From assembly GCA_965212085.1 (NCBI GenBank), contig OZ243042.1, forward strand, positions 2,356,001 to 2,420,000: a stretch of 64,000 nt of DNA, read 5' to 3'. Under the pieces are notes generated by a model, which was not told the origin of the DNA, searched no databases, and worked only from the letters and a program-made list of their open reading frames with translations. Shown one piece after another: positions 1 through 9,474 of the stretch. This DNA comes from JAHRAW01 sp965212085. GTDB taxonomy: Bacteria; Pseudomonadota; Gammaproteobacteria; Arenicellales; Poriferihabitantaceae. Numbering within the stretch: the first letter of the stretch is position 1; every line of letters begins with the position of its first letter. The position numbers and the translations under genes are program-made.

Positions 1-499
1 TCACTGTCAAATACGGACAGGTCGCGACCTGTCCCTACCCGCCACTCCCAAGCGTTAGTGTCCGTTGCCGCGCAAGCGGCTTACGGACTTGCGTACTCGG
101 GAATCCAGTCCCACACGACCTACCACTAGTTTAACCCCTGGATTCCCGAATGCGATGAAAAATATGGTCGCTATCGCTCCCTATTTTTCTATCGTTCGGG
201 AATGACGGCAAAGGCGTAAGGAAGGGTTGGGGAAGCGGTTAAGCATCGCCGGGGGCAGGTTGCGACCTGCCCCTACTACCCGCAAATGCGGGTATGACAC
301 CGAGGAAGATTTGCACTTTCATGGGTATGACACCGAGAGCGTGGCAACAACGCTGTCGTCATTCCCGAGCGTTAGTGTCCGTTGCCGCGTAGCGGCTTAC
401 GGACACTTGCGTACTCGGGAATCCAGTGCCACACCGGCAGTGTCCGCCGGCCAAGCGGTGGCGTAGGGACAGGTCGTGACCTGTCCATGCCAATCCAAT
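1..499. repeat. Repeat mosaic downstream of surface protein copy A
   Basis: No gene is supported here. The stretch is built from dispersed repeats: a palindrome centred on GGTCGCGACC (15-34, variants at 252-273 and 466-486), a hairpin element with GTGTCCGTAAGCCGC arms (about 49-107 and 365-425), and a third element holding GGTCGCTATCGCTCCC (139-205). Read on the minus strand the whole stretch parallels 47663-48091 behind copy B in the same order, so it is the duplicated 3' flank of the surface-protein cassette. The first bases match the end-of-gene element seen at 48082-48106, so the window probably opens at the cassette's edge. Confidence 0.85.
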
Positions 500-3400
500 T
501 TAGAAGCGCAGCGAACCGGTCAGCCGGATGTTATGCCCGATGTCGTTGTCATCTTGCTTGGTGCGTTCGCCGGTCAACTCCAATCGTAAGCCGCGCTTCG
601 TCCATTTGCCGAGGGCATTGGAGAAGTCCATTCCCATCTTTTGACTGCGCCCGTCTGCTGTCCAGCCGGGTTCGAGGGTGAAGGTAATGCCTCGGCCTTG
701 CGTGCCGGGGTCAAACCGCACTTGCAAACTGGCGTTCCATTCTTCGTAGTCGTTTTCTTCGTGTACCAGCAAGGCGTTGGCTTTCGCCTGCATGCTCAAA
801 CCGCTTGCGGGGTGGCGGTAGTCAAAGCCTAATCCCAAATCAGCACCGCTACCTTGTTCGGCGTCGCCGTCATCCCAGCGCAGGCCGAGTTCCCAGTTCG
901 GGGTGAATCGGGCACCGTTCGGGGAGGGGGTGCCGGGGGCGCGGCCTTGTATGGCAAAGCGCAGGCGTTGGGAGTCTGCGGTTACTGCCGGCAGGTCGGT
1001 TTCTTCGTTCTTATCGGATTCCAGTTCCACGGCAAAGGCGCTGGCTTTCCACGACCATTCGCTGCGTTTGTACGTGGTCAGGTCGCCGGAGACGCCGGCG
1101 GCTATCATTTGCATTTCAATATCCACGTCGGTGGTCTCGGCATCCCCGTCCGTGGCCAGTTCGGCGTCTCCTTCGCCGTAGCCGAGGACTACCCATGCGT
1201 TGCTGGTATCGGTGGGTTGCCATTGAATATAGGGCAGGATGCTGGTCAGGTCGGCATCCAAATCGCCCTGGATGTCGTCTGCTTGGTCGTCATAATCTAT
1301 TTCGCCGTTGCTTTCGGAGATGGCGAGGCCGAGGCGGGTGCCGTTCGGGGTGCGGTAGTCTGCGCCGAGGTAGGCTGAGGTTACGTCGCCGTCTTGTTCA
1401 AAGTCGTTTTCGGGTTTGCCGTCGAAGTTGCTGGTGGTGGCGCGTGCCCAGAGGCTCCAGTTGGGGGTGCCGGGGGCGGCGTTGTTGAGGTTGAGGTGGA
1501 ACGCGCTTTTCATGAGGAGGTCGCGGGGGGACATTAATGTGGTGGTGACCGGGGTGGGCGTGCCGGTGGTGGCACCGTTGGATGTGGTGTCGGCGAGGTT
1601 TGCGCTGTTTATGGTATCGGCGAGGTCATGTTCAACTGGATTCCCGATACGATGAAAAACATGGTCGCTATCGCTCCCTGTTTTTCTATCGTTCGGGAAT
1701 GACACCGAGGGTGATTTGTATTTTTGTGGGTATGACGCCGAGGGCGTGTTAACAACGCTGCCGTCATTCTCGAGCGTTAGTGTCCGTTGCCGCGTTAGCG
1801 GCTTACGGACACTTGCGACTCGGGAATCCAGGGTTTGGGCGGGGGTGGTGGTTGCTAACTCAAACTTGTGGCCGCCGATGGTGAAGTGGCTGGTGTTTGC
1901 GCGTCCGGCGGGGGTGGAGAGGTAGTCTTCAAATACGCCTACCGTGCCAGAGGCAAAGGCGCGCCCAAACGCCGCCAAAGTCTTCTCCAAAACGCGTTCG
2001 GAGCTGTTGCGGCCTACCTGGACGGTAAGCCTGGCCATGGTGGGTTGCCCGGTTTCGTCGGTTACGGTGAGGTCGAAGTTCAGGGTGGTGCGTTCTTCGG
2101 GGGCGGTGAAGGTGGGGGCGGCGGCGGTTCTGTCGGAGAGGGTGACCGGCACTTCGTCGGCGGCGTCTTGCGCCCACAGGAAGGTCAGGGGCTGGCCTGC
2201 CGGGTCGCTGCTGCCGGTGGCATCCAGGGTTACGGTGGCGCCTTCATCCACGGTCATGCGTGTGCCGGCGGCGAGGACGATTACCGGCGGGTCATCGGCG
2301 ATGGTGATGGTGAAAGTTAGTCGGGCGGTGTCGGTGCCGCTATCGGTGGCGGTGTAGGTGTAGGGTACTGCCCTTTGCTCGGTGGTGGGGGTGCCGTCCA
2401 GAACGCGGGTGGCGGCGGTGAAGGTCAGGCCGTCGGGGAGGGTTTCGGTGATGGCGTAGGTCAATGCGCCATCGCCGCCGGTGGCGGTGGGCAGGGTGAC
2501 GCTGACGGCGGTGTCGGGGAGGTAGGTTTGGTCGGCGATGGTGGCGGCGAAGGTGACCGGCGGTTCACGGATGGTAATCTGCAAGGCTGGTCCCAACCCC
2601 ATAAGGCCGGTGCTGTCCGTTACGTTGTAGGCATAAAAGATCACAGACTGTGCCGTGGTCGGGGTGCCGCTCAAGACGCGGGTGGTGCCGTTAAAAGACA
2701 GTCCATCCGGCAACCGCGGGAGGGTGCTTCTCATCAAAGTGTAGGTCAGCGGGGCGGTACCGCCGGTGGCCACCGGCAGGGTAAAAGCGACGGGGGTGCC
2801 GACGGTATAGGTCTGGGGAGGGATGGTGGACGCTTGGAAACTAAACACGCTTTGCACGTTGATGGTAAAACGTATCGTGGCAGTGCGGCCAGCAGCATCG
2901 GTTACGGTGTAGGTCACAAAAGCGCCTTGTCTCCTGGTGGGCGTACCTTGCAAGACCCGTGTGTCCGGGGCGGCGTCAAACGTCAGTCCGGCGAAATTGA
3001 ACGGACCGGTCGGAACGCTAAGCGTGTACGCCAGCGGAGTGGTGCCGGTGCCGACGGTGACCGCCGGCAGGGTCAGGTCGGGGATGGCGGTGCCCTGGGT
3101 GTAGGTTTGGTTGGGGATGGTGGCGCTGCCGAAGGTTGGGGGGGGGCCATCGGTGGCGCCACGGATGGTGATGGTGATGGTGGCGGAGACCGCGCCGGCC
3201 ATTGGCCCGCTGGTCTGGGTCGCGTCCACGGTAAAGGTGTCGGTGAGCGTCTCGCCGTCGTTCAAGGCATCCACGTCGGCATTGTCGTTGTCCAGCGTGT
3301 AGGTGATTATGCCTGTTCTGGTGAAAGTGTCACCGGTTATTGTACTTACAAAATGACGAAGCACGAAGTTTCCGTATTGGCTCGGCGTATCCTGTGTCGT

Positions 3401-3720
3401 GAAAGAACCGGTTTGCAGGTTTCCCACACTCCCGAGGCCCAGGCTGGCGCTCACCGTATTGGGTGAGGCATCTTCGGTGATGGAGTAGGTGAGGGTGGCA
3501 TTGCTCGAGTCGTAGATTTGCGCCGAGGCGTGCTGGGCGGGGAGGAGGGTGAGGGCGAGGAGGGTGAAGGCGAGGGTGGATGCCTTGTTTAGTAAGGTTA
3601 GCGGCTTATTGTGTATCGGGGGGGGGGGGGGGCAGGAATGGCCGCCGGGACGCCCAAAGGCGCGGTTTTATGCGGTTTTAGCGGGTTTTTGACTACGGAC
3701 GGGAAACGAAAAAGGGACAT
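500..3720 (-). CDS. Modular surface protein with C-terminal beta-barrel, copy A; frame broken at poly-C tract
   Basis: Probable autotransporter-like outer-membrane protein. I place the start at ATG 3718-3720 because AGGAGG (3727-3732) lies six bases upstream. The N-terminal peptide MSLFRFPSVV... runs into a 15-C tract and in the given sequence stops after 40 residues; one more C would join it to a signal peptide (core LAFTLLALTLLPAQ, cleavage near ASA/Q) and give about 1073 residues. Then come one VCBS-like domain, three putative-Ig (He_PIG-like) repeats, a PKD/Ig-like domain, a linker partly made of dispersed repeats (1638-1850), and a barrel of about 340 residues ending in Phe. The in-frame body without the tract starts at GTG 3454, which has no obvious Shine-Dalgarno. 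A paralogue lies at 44584-47662. The ligand is unknown; adhesion is an inference from the architecture. Confidence 0.85.
1638..1850. repeat. Dispersed repeats inside the copy A coding region
   Basis: Two elements shared with intergenic DNA lie within the gene: 1638-1703 matches the element at 139-205 and 47957-48026, and about 1772-1832 matches the hairpin element at 49-107, 365-425 and 47740-47803. They are read through in frame on the minus strand and encode a low-complexity linker (for example SVRKPLTRQRTLTL) just before the barrel. Confidence 0.85.
3618..3632. repeat. Homopolymer tract (15 C on the coding strand) in copy A
   Basis: Fifteen uninterrupted G on the plus strand, C on the coding strand. 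The tract lies about 88 bases after the proposed ATG (3720) and encodes the prolines in IPAPPPP. With 15 C the start-codon frame ends at TAA 3598-3600; with 16 C (or 13, 19) it opens into the signal peptide and the rest of the gene. It is a candidate slipped-strand on/off switch. Confidence 0.85.
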
Positions 3721-3726
3721 GATAAT

Positions 3727-3784
3727 CCTCCTGAAAGGGTGGTTGTGGTGGGCTGGTGCCAAGCCGTGAATTGGCCGGATTATA
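3727..3784 (-). promoter_or_regulatory. Probable -10 box and ribosome binding site of copy A
   Basis: On the minus strand TATAAT (3779-3784, within GGTATAATCCGGCCAATTC) lies about 60 bases before the start codon, and AGGAGG (3727-3732) sits six bases before ATG 3720. The same GTATAATCCG string occurs upstream of copy B. I see no convincing -35 box. Confidence 0.5.
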
Positions 3785-3867
3785 CCAAAATCCAAGGAAA
3801 TAACGCCCCCAAAACGGGCGCGGGTTTGCGGTGGTAGCGTAAGGAAAGGCGGCGTATTGCGGGTTTG

Positions 3868-3958
3868 ACGCTGGATTCCCGAGTACGCAAGTGTCCGTAA
3901 GCCGCTTGCGCGGGAATGACGGCATAGAATGAAATTTGTCAGCGAATTAGTGAACCCA
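3868..3958. repeat. Dispersed repeat plus end-of-gene element
   Basis: Positions 3868-3925 are a shortened copy of the CTGGATTCCCGAGTACGCAA hairpin element. Positions 3937-3955 carry the element that reads GTTCACTAATTCGCTGACA on the minus strand, also found at 36506-36530 and 48082-48106. No gene is supported between copy A's promoter and the SPOR gene. Confidence 0.75.
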
Positions 3959-3973
3959 TACATACACGGAAGC

Positions 3974-4591
3974 TCAGGGTGCGTGCTCGGTCACAAAACC
4001 TTGCTCACCAATCAGAATCTTCAAGCGCTTGCCGACCTCCCCCGCGGTTTCCTTTTTGGCGTAGGGGCCGAGCCAGATGCGCGTGGCGTGGCCGAGGTCG
4101 GTTTTGACGGTGACTTTGTGGGCGGTGAAACCGCTTTTGGCGAGTTTCGCCGAGACCGAAGCGGCGTTGGCCGGTTTGGAAAAGGTGCCGACGCGCACCG
4201 CCCAGCCGCCGCCGGCGGTGGTGGCCGGGGCGGGGGATTTGGCAACCTGCCCTACCCCGTCGTCTTGATTAAGCAATGCCGGTTGGACGGATTGTTGCTT
4301 GGTGATCTTGATGCCCGCTTCCCCGGCGGCGGTCAGCGGCACGATTTCGGAAATGATGGCGTTGTTGGCGGCGTTTTTGCCGGTGCTGCGCGTCGCGTTG
4401 GCCTCAATGTTCTGCCTCGACAACAACCACGGAATCACCAGCACCGCCACGCTCACCATAATCACGGCCCCGACCAGGCGGTGTTTCATCTGGTATTCGC
4501 GTTGGCGTTGGGATGAAGCTTGGGGCTTCACGATGGCTGGTCCGTGGATGACGATGGCGGCGGCAAGCGGGTCAGGTTGTGCGGTGCGCAT
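3974..4591 (-). CDS. SPOR-domain membrane protein, DedD-like
   Basis: Single-pass inner-membrane protein with a C-terminal peptidoglycan-binding SPOR domain (RVGTFSKPANAASVSAKL..., about residues 130-203), the type that binds septal, denuded glycan strands. One membrane helix is seen in RLVGAVIMVSVAVLVIPWLL. DedD usually starts just before this helix, so Met at 4489 (MKHRLVG) is a realistic alternative; the longer start at 4591 has a weak GCAGGG upstream and overlaps the end of folC by 20 bases. Its place directly after folC is the usual gammaproteobacterial location of dedD, which supports the call. The linker is shorter than in many DedD proteins. Confidence 0.8.
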   Translation of the reverse strand: MRTAQPDPLAAAIVIHGPAIVKPQASSQRQREYQMKHRLVGAVIMVSVAVLVIPWLLSRQNIEANATRSTGKNAANNAIISEIVPLTAAGEAGIKITKQQSVQPALLNQDDGVGQVAKSPAPATTAGGGWAVRVGTFSKPANAASVSAKLAKSGFTAHKVTVKTDLGHATRIWLGPYAKKETAGEVGKRLKILIGEQGFVTEHAP

Positions 4592-5948
4592 CGGCCCTGC
4601 CGTCGTGCTCGAAGTGGGCGATTATATCACCGACCGTATAAAAGGAACCGAAGATTACCACCCGGTCCCGCGCATCGGCCACGCCCAGGGCCGCCAAACC
4701 CGCCGCCAGCGGGGAATCAAAGAGGGTCGCCGGCGATGCGCTGCCGGTGCGGGCCAGTTGTTCTTTCAGAGACTCGGCGGTCTGCCCCCGCTCCCCGGCC
4801 AGGGTTGCCAGGTACCAGTGGTCAATGACGCCGTCCATGAGCGCAATGATTTCGGCAACGGGTTTGTCGGCGAGGATGCCGAACACGCCGTGGGTTTTTC
4901 CGGCATTTTTTCGCCGCGCCAGAAAAGCCGCGAGGTCGCGGGCCGCATCAACGTTGTGGGCCACGTCCAGAACGATTTCCGGTGCGCCGCCGAGCACCTG
5001 ACAGCGCGCCGGCAGTTGGGTATTGGCGAGACCGGCGATCAGGTTCTTTGGGGTAACGCCGGTGCGCGCCTGGGTCAACGCCAATGCCGCAACCACGCCG
5101 CCGAGGTTGTTGAGTTGTTGCCCGCCGCCGAGGGGCGGTTGCAGGCCGGCCACGCACCGCCATTGATCGGCAACCGCCGAATGATCGCTGCGCCAGTGGA
5201 TGCCGCCGCCGCCGGTTTGCTTGGTTTGCCTGGTTTGCTCAATCCGATAGTCAACGCCGCTTTGCAGCAGCGCACAGTTTTGTGCGGCGGCGACGCGGGC
5301 GATGCCCGGCGGCGGGGCGGGATCGGCGCACACCGCCAGGGCGTGTTTTTTGATGATGCCGGCCTTCTCCAGGCCGATGGCCTCGCGGTCGGCGCCGAGC
5401 CATTGGGCGTGGTCAATGCCGATGGAAGTGATCAGCGCAAGATCGTTGTCAACGAGATTGACCGCGTCCAGCCGCCCGCCCATGCCGACTTCGAGGAGGG
5501 ACGCATCCACCCGCGCGCGCCGGAAAATCAGCAACGCGCACAAGGTGCCGAACTCAAAGTAGGTCAGCGGAATCCCGTCCCGGGCGCGCTCGATTTCCGC
5601 GAACGCCGCGCACAACGCCGCGTCGTGCGCCGCGCAACCGTCCACGCGCACCCGCTCGTTGTAGCGTACCAGGTGCGGCGAGGTGTAACTGCCGGTCTTT
5701 AAACCGGCGTCCCGCAGCACCGCTTCCAGCATGGCCACGCACGAGCCCTTGCCGTTGGTGCCGGCGACGGCTATGACCAGGCCCAGGTTGGGATCCGGGC
5801 CGCCCGAATCAGCGGGACGCCCCCGCAACCTTGCCCATACTTGCGCGACCCGCTCCAGGGTCAGGTCAATGCTGCGCCAGTGTTGGGTCTGGATGTGCGC
5901 CAGCCAGTCGTCCAGCGTCCGGTCTTGCGGGGGCCGGAAATCGCTCAT
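4572..5948 (-). CDS. folC: Bifunctional dihydrofolate synthase / folylpolyglutamate synthase
   Basis: Adds glutamate to dihydropteroate and then extends the polyglutamate tail of folates, using ATP, in the cytoplasm. Mur-ligase fold: the P-loop VAGTNGKGSCVAMLEAVL is near residue 70, the conserved YTSPHLVRYNERV follows, then FEFGTLCALLIF and LEVGMGGRLDAVN. The C-terminal Mur-ligase domain holds DVAHNVDAARDLAAFL. Length 458 residues is a little above the usual 420-440. It starts 21 bases after accD's stop and overlaps the SPOR gene, consistent with one transcript in the order trpF-accD-folC-dedD. Confidence 0.95.
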   Translation of the reverse strand: MSDFRPPQDRTLDDWLAHIQTQHWRSIDLTLERVAQVWARLRGRPADSGGPDPNLGLVIAVAGTNGKGSCVAMLEAVLRDAGLKTGSYTSPHLVRYNERVRVDGCAAHDAALCAAFAEIERARDGIPLTYFEFGTLCALLIFRRARVDASLLEVGMGGRLDAVNLVDNDLALITSIGIDHAQWLGADREAIGLEKAGIIKKHALAVCADPAPPPGIARVAAAQNCALLQSGVDYRIEQTRQTKQTGGGGIHWRSDHSAVADQWRCVAGLQPPLGGGQQLNNLGGVVAALALTQARTGVTPKNLIAGLANTQLPARCQVLGGAPEIVLDVAHNVDAARDLAAFLARRKNAGKTHGVFGILADKPVAEIIALMDGVIDHWYLATLAGERGQTAESLKEQLARTGSASPATLFDSPLAAGLAALGVADARDRVVIFGSFYTVGDIIAHFEHDGRADAHRTT

Positions 5949-5969
5949 TCCCGGTAGGCCGGGGGACGG

Positions 5970-6896
5970 CTACGGTCGCTCAACGCCCGCTTCGGCCAGC
6001 GCAGGGGACACGAGCGGCGTGGGCGGATTTTCGCCGTTGAACCCGAGTTTGGCGAGCAGCGAGCTGATGGTGTCGCGCAACGCCCGGCGGTCAACGATCA
6101 TGTCAATGGCGCCGTGCGCCAACTGGAATTCGGTGCGCTGAAAACCTTCGGGCAGGGTTTCGCGGACGGTCTGCTCGATGACCCTGGGGCCGGCGAAACC
6201 CACCAGCGCGTTAGGCTCGCCGATGATGACGTCGCCGAGCATGGCGAGGCTCGCCGACACGCCGCCCATGGTGGGGTCGGTGAGCACCGAGATGTAGGGT
6301 ATGGCGCGTTCCCGCAGGCGCGTGATGGCGGCGGTGGTCTTGGCCATCTGCATCAGCGAAAAAAGCGCCTCCTGCATGCGCGCGCCGCCGCTCGCCGAGA
6401 AGCACACCAGCGGCTGGCGGTGCTCAACGCTGTGCCGGGCCGCGCGCACAAAGCGCTCCCCCACCACCGAGCCCATGGAGCCGCCCATGAAGCGGAACTC
6501 AAAGGCCACCGCGGTAATCGGCGTGCCCTTGAGCGCGCCGTGGGCGGCCAGCAACGCTTCGCTGGCGGAACTGGTTTTTTTCGCTTCGCTGAGGCGGTCG
6601 CGGTAGCGCTTGCGGTCGCGGAACTTGAGCATATCCACGGGGCGCACCTCGCCGCCCAGCCACTGCGGGCCATCGGGTTCCGCGCCGTCGAAGAACGTCC
6701 GCAGCCGGGCGTCGGCGCCGAGGCGCATGTGGTGGTCGCATTTGGGGCATACCTGCAGGCTGTGCTGCAACTCCACGCCATAGAGTACCGCCTGACAGGC
6801 GGTGCACTTGTTCCACAAGCCTTCCGGCACCCCGCGCTTGCCGATGGCGGTGCCGGTTTTGATTTTCGGCGGGATGATTTTATCGAACCAATTCAT
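5970..6896 (-). CDS. accD: Acetyl-CoA carboxylase carboxyltransferase subunit beta
   Basis: Beta subunit of the carboxyltransferase that moves CO2 from carboxybiotin to acetyl-CoA, the first step of fatty-acid synthesis. The N-terminal zinc ribbon is intact: Cys31, Cys34, Cys50 and Cys53. The crotonase-like core includes MGGSMGSVVGERFVRAA, SASGGARMQE and the oxyanion region GFAGPRVIEQTVRETLPEGFQ (cut here into shorter blocks in the protein). Length 308 residues is typical. The start MNWFDKIIPPKIKT is the family's usual N-terminus. It sits between trpF and folC, a standard gammaproteobacterial order; the 30-base gap to trpF is strikingly AT-rich. Confidence 0.97.
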   Translation of the reverse strand: MNWFDKIIPPKIKTGTAIGKRGVPEGLWNKCTACQAVLYGVELQHSLQVCPKCDHHMRLGADARLRTFFDGAEPDGPQWLGGEVRPVDMLKFRDRKRYRDRLSEAKKTSSASEALLAAHGALKGTPITAVAFEFRFMGGSMGSVVGERFVRAARHSVEHRQPLVCFSASGGARMQEALFSLMQMAKTTAAITRLRERAIPYISVLTDPTMGGVSASLAMLGDVIIGEPNALVGFAGPRVIEQTVRETLPEGFQRTEFQLAHGAIDMIVDRRALRDTISSLLAKLGFNGENPPTPLVSPALAEAGVERP

Positions 6897-6926
6897 TTAT
6901 TTATGATTATTTTATAATCTATTTGA

Positions 6927-7556
6927 TTATATTGAATCGCGAACCTTTTGGCAAAACCGGCGAATCTTTTCCGGGTCCTTGCGGCCATTGGACTCCACGC
7001 CGGTGCTGACGTCAACGCCGTAAGGCGCGACCCGGTCAACGGCCTCGGCGACATTTTCCGGGGTCAGCCCGCCGGCCAGTATGAGCGGCATGGCGCCGTC
7101 GTGGCGGGCTTGCCCCCACTCAAAGGTCGCGCCGGTGCCGCCGTAGCGGTCCGCGGCGTGGGTGTCCAGCAAAATGCCCCGTGCGGAGGCATAGCGGGAT
7201 TCCATTGCCCGCAGTTCGGCCCGCCAATCGGCGCCCTCGGCGACCCGCAACGCCTTGATGTAAGGCTTGCCGAAAGCGGCGCAGAAATCTTCGGGTTCCT
7301 CGCCGTGAAACTGCAAGTGGCCGGGAGCAACCCGCGCAATGATGCCCCGGACCTCTTCCGCCGTGGGGTTGACCATCACCGCCACCGTGGTCACGAATGG
7401 CGCCACCGCCGGGCAAATGGCGGCGGCCTGGGCCGCTTCCAGGTGGCGCGCGCTGGGCGGGTGGAAAATCAGGCCGATGGCGTCGGCACCCGCCGCTACT
7501 GCTACCTGGGCGGTATCAGGGTCGGTTACGCCGCAGATCTTGATTCGGGTTCGCAT
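6927..7556 (-). CDS. trpF: Phosphoribosylanthranilate isomerase
   Basis: Third step of tryptophan synthesis: Amadori rearrangement of phosphoribosylanthranilate to CdRP. Single-domain TIM barrel of 209 residues. The start shows the catalytic Cys in RIKICGVTD, then ADAIGLIFHPPSARHL, LQFHGEE, and the catalytic Asp in GILLDTHA; the phosphate-binding end is ILAGGLTPENVAEAV and GVDVSTGVESNGRKD. It is a stand-alone trpF rather than the trpC fusion of enteric bacteria. It is transcribed with accD downstream; truA follows 64 bases upstream in the same direction. Confidence 0.96.
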   Translation of the reverse strand: MRTRIKICGVTDPDTAQVAVAAGADAIGLIFHPPSARHLEAAQAAAICPAVAPFVTTVAVMVNPTAEEVRGIIARVAPGHLQFHGEEPEDFCAAFGKPYIKALRVAEGADWRAELRAMESRYASARGILLDTHAADRYGGTGATFEWGQARHDGAMPLILAGGLTPENVAEAVDRVAPYGVDVSTGVESNGRKDPEKIRRFCQKVRDSI

Positions 7557-7620
7557 GGTTGGTTTGGTTGGTTTTCAACACTACCGGGCAGTTGTACAAG
7601 GGCGGATTGTAGCAAACCGG

Positions 7621-8412
7621 CTACCAGAATCGGCACGGGTCGGGGGGCGGCGGCAAGGCAAACCGCGCCTCGTACCGGACCCCGGTGAAGTACAGCCCGG
7701 CGGCCGGGGCGGTTGCGCCGGCTTGGGTGCGGTCGCCGCCGGCCAGCAGTTGCCCGGCCCACTGCGCCGCCTCCCGGCCCTCGCCGATGCGCAGCAGCGT
7801 CCCGGCGATATTGCGCACCATGTGGTGCAGGAAACCGTCGGCGCGGATGTCCATCCACAGCCACGGGCCGCGCTGGTTGACGGTCAGTTCCCTGACCGTC
7901 CTGTGCGGGTCTTTGGCCTGACAACCCGCGGCCCGAAAAGCGCTGAAATCATGCCGCCCCAGCAACGCCCCGGCGGCCTCGCGCATTTGCGCCACCGCCA
8001 GCGGCGCGTAGTGCCACGCGACCCGCCCGTGCAAGTAAGACGGACCCACGGCGCGGTTCAAAATCACGTACCGGTAACTGCGCTCCAGCGCGCCGAAGCG
8101 AGCGTGGAAATCATCCGCCACCGGCTGCGCCCACAGCAACGAGATGTCATCCGGCAAGTGGGTATTCACCCCGCGCAGCCATGCACGGCCCTCGCGCACG
8201 CTGCGGGTGTCGAAATGAATCACCTGCCCGAGGCCATGCACCCCGGTATCGGTGCGCCCCGCGGCGATCACCCGCACCCCCTCATCCGCCACCCGGCTGA
8301 TGGCGTTCTCCACCCGCGCCTGCACCGAAGCCGCGTTGTCCTGGTATTGCCAGCCGCAGTAATGGACCCCGCAGTATTCCACGCCGGCGGCGATTCGTTG
8401 GGGGGTGGGCAT
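7621..8412 (-). CDS. truA: tRNA pseudouridine(38-40) synthase
   Basis: Converts uridines 38-40 of the tRNA anticodon stem to pseudouridine. The catalytic Asp lies in AAGRTDTGVHGLGQVIHFDT; other family blocks are FHARFGALERSYRYVI, HDFSAFRAAGCQAKDPHRT, and the C-terminal DGFLHHMVRNIAGTLL. I chose ATG 8412 (MPTPQRIAAGVEYCG) because it matches the family N-terminus; the upstream in-frame ATG at 8490 would overlap the ABC ATPase gene. At 263 residues it is normal length. The gap to that neighbour is 34 bases. Confidence 0.95.
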   Translation of the reverse strand: MPTPQRIAAGVEYCGVHYCGWQYQDNAASVQARVENAISRVADEGVRVIAAGRTDTGVHGLGQVIHFDTRSVREGRAWLRGVNTHLPDDISLLWAQPVADDFHARFGALERSYRYVILNRAVGPSYLHGRVAWHYAPLAVAQMREAAGALLGRHDFSAFRAAGCQAKDPHRTVRELTVNQRGPWLWMDIRADGFLHHMVRNIAGTLLRIGEGREAAQWAGQLLAGGDRTQAGATAPAAGLYFTGVRYEARFALPPPPDPCRFW

Positions 8413-8446
8413 TGAAAACTCCGCCGAAGCGCGCCGCAGCGGCGAT

Positions 8447-9469
8447 TCAAATGCGGTTTTCCGCCACCCCGTGGCAGGCAACGCGGACACCGCCGGAGGT
8501 GTCCCGCAGTTCCGGTATGACCTTGGCGCATATCTCGGTGGCGTGTGCGCACCGTCCGTGAAATACGCAGCCGGACGGCAGGTTGATGGGGGTCGGCACT
8601 TCGCCCTTGAGTTTGATGTGTGCTGATTTGCTGCGCCCGAGCTTCGGAATGGCGCTCAAGAGCGCGCGGGTATAAGGATGGCGGGGTGACGAAAATACTT
8701 CCCCGGTTTGACCCAGTTCGCAAATCCGGCCGAGGTACATGACCGCGACCCGGGTGCCAAAGTGCTCCACCACGGACAGGTCATGGGTGATGAACAAATA
8801 GGTCAGGTCGCGCTCCTCGCGGGCTTGCATCAGCAGGTTCAATACCTGGGCCTGAATGGAAACGTCCAGGGCGGAAATCGGCTCATCAGCGACGATAAAC
8901 TCCGGGTCCACCATCAACGCCCGGGCAATGCTGATGCGCTGCCGCTGACCGCCGGAAAACTCGTGGGGGAAGCGCGCGCCCCAGGCCGCATCAACGCCCA
9001 CCGATTCCATCACCTCCACAACTTTTTGCCGTTGTTCGGCCGGGGAAATTTCCGGGAAATGAAACCTGACCGGCTCCCGCAGCGTGGCCGCCACGGTCTT
9101 GCGGGGGTTCAAGGAAGCGTAAGGGTTCTGGAAAATCATCTGCATTTTTTTTCGATAGGGCAGCAAAGCGGCGCGATTCAGGCCATCAATGCGCTGTTGC
9201 CGGTAGTGCACCGCGCCCGTGGTGGGCGACAGCAATCCCATGATGGTGCGGCCCACGGTGGTTTTGCCGCAGCCACTCTCCCCCACCAGGCACAACGCCT
9301 CCCCTTTTACGATGTCCAGTGAAATACCATTGACCGCTTTTACCGTTTCGATTTTACGCACCAGCCTGCCGCGCTCAAAAGACAACTGGTCAAGCAGCCC
9401 GCCGGAGACGTTGAATTCCCGGTGCAGTTCGCGCACCGATACTAGACTGGCCGGATTGGTTTGCGGCAT
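8447..9469 (-). CDS. Peptide-type ABC transporter ATP-binding protein (OppF/DppF-like)
   Basis: Nucleotide-binding subunit of a family-5 (di/oligopeptide or nickel) importer. Walker A GESGCGKTTVGR, Q-loop QNPYASLNP, signature FSGGQRQRISIARAL, Walker B EFIVADEPISALDVS and the H-loop in LFITHDLSVV are intact. The C-terminal oligopeptide-transporter extension has its cysteines (PSGCVFHGRCAHATEIC), which in several family members bind an iron-sulfur cluster. 340 residues. It is the last gene of the five-gene operon and lies five bases after the OppD-like gene. The substrate cannot be read from the sequence. Confidence 0.92.
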   Translation of the reverse strand: MPQTNPASLVSVRELHREFNVSGGLLDQLSFERGRLVRKIETVKAVNGISLDIVKGEALCLVGESGCGKTTVGRTIMGLLSPTTGAVHYRQQRIDGLNRAALLPYRKKMQMIFQNPYASLNPRKTVAATLREPVRFHFPEISPAEQRQKVVEVMESVGVDAAWGARFPHEFSGGQRQRISIARALMVDPEFIVADEPISALDVSIQAQVLNLLMQAREERDLTYLFITHDLSVVEHFGTRVAVMYLGRICELGQTGEVFSSPRHPYTRALLSAIPKLGRSKSAHIKLKGEVPTPINLPSGCVFHGRCAHATEICAKVIPELRDTSGGVRVACHGVAENRI

Positions 9470-9474
9470 TTGAT

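Noticed and set aside
1..499. CRISPR array
   Set aside because: Repeats are of several kinds, irregularly spaced and palindromic, without uniform spacers; no cas genes.
3598..3963. 121-codon frame upstream of copy A
   Set aside because: Its 3' part is the copy A N-terminus running out of frame; its 5' part is translated dispersed repeat.
8413..8490. Longer N-terminus for truA
   Set aside because: Would overlap the ABC ATPase gene and adds residues not found in the family.
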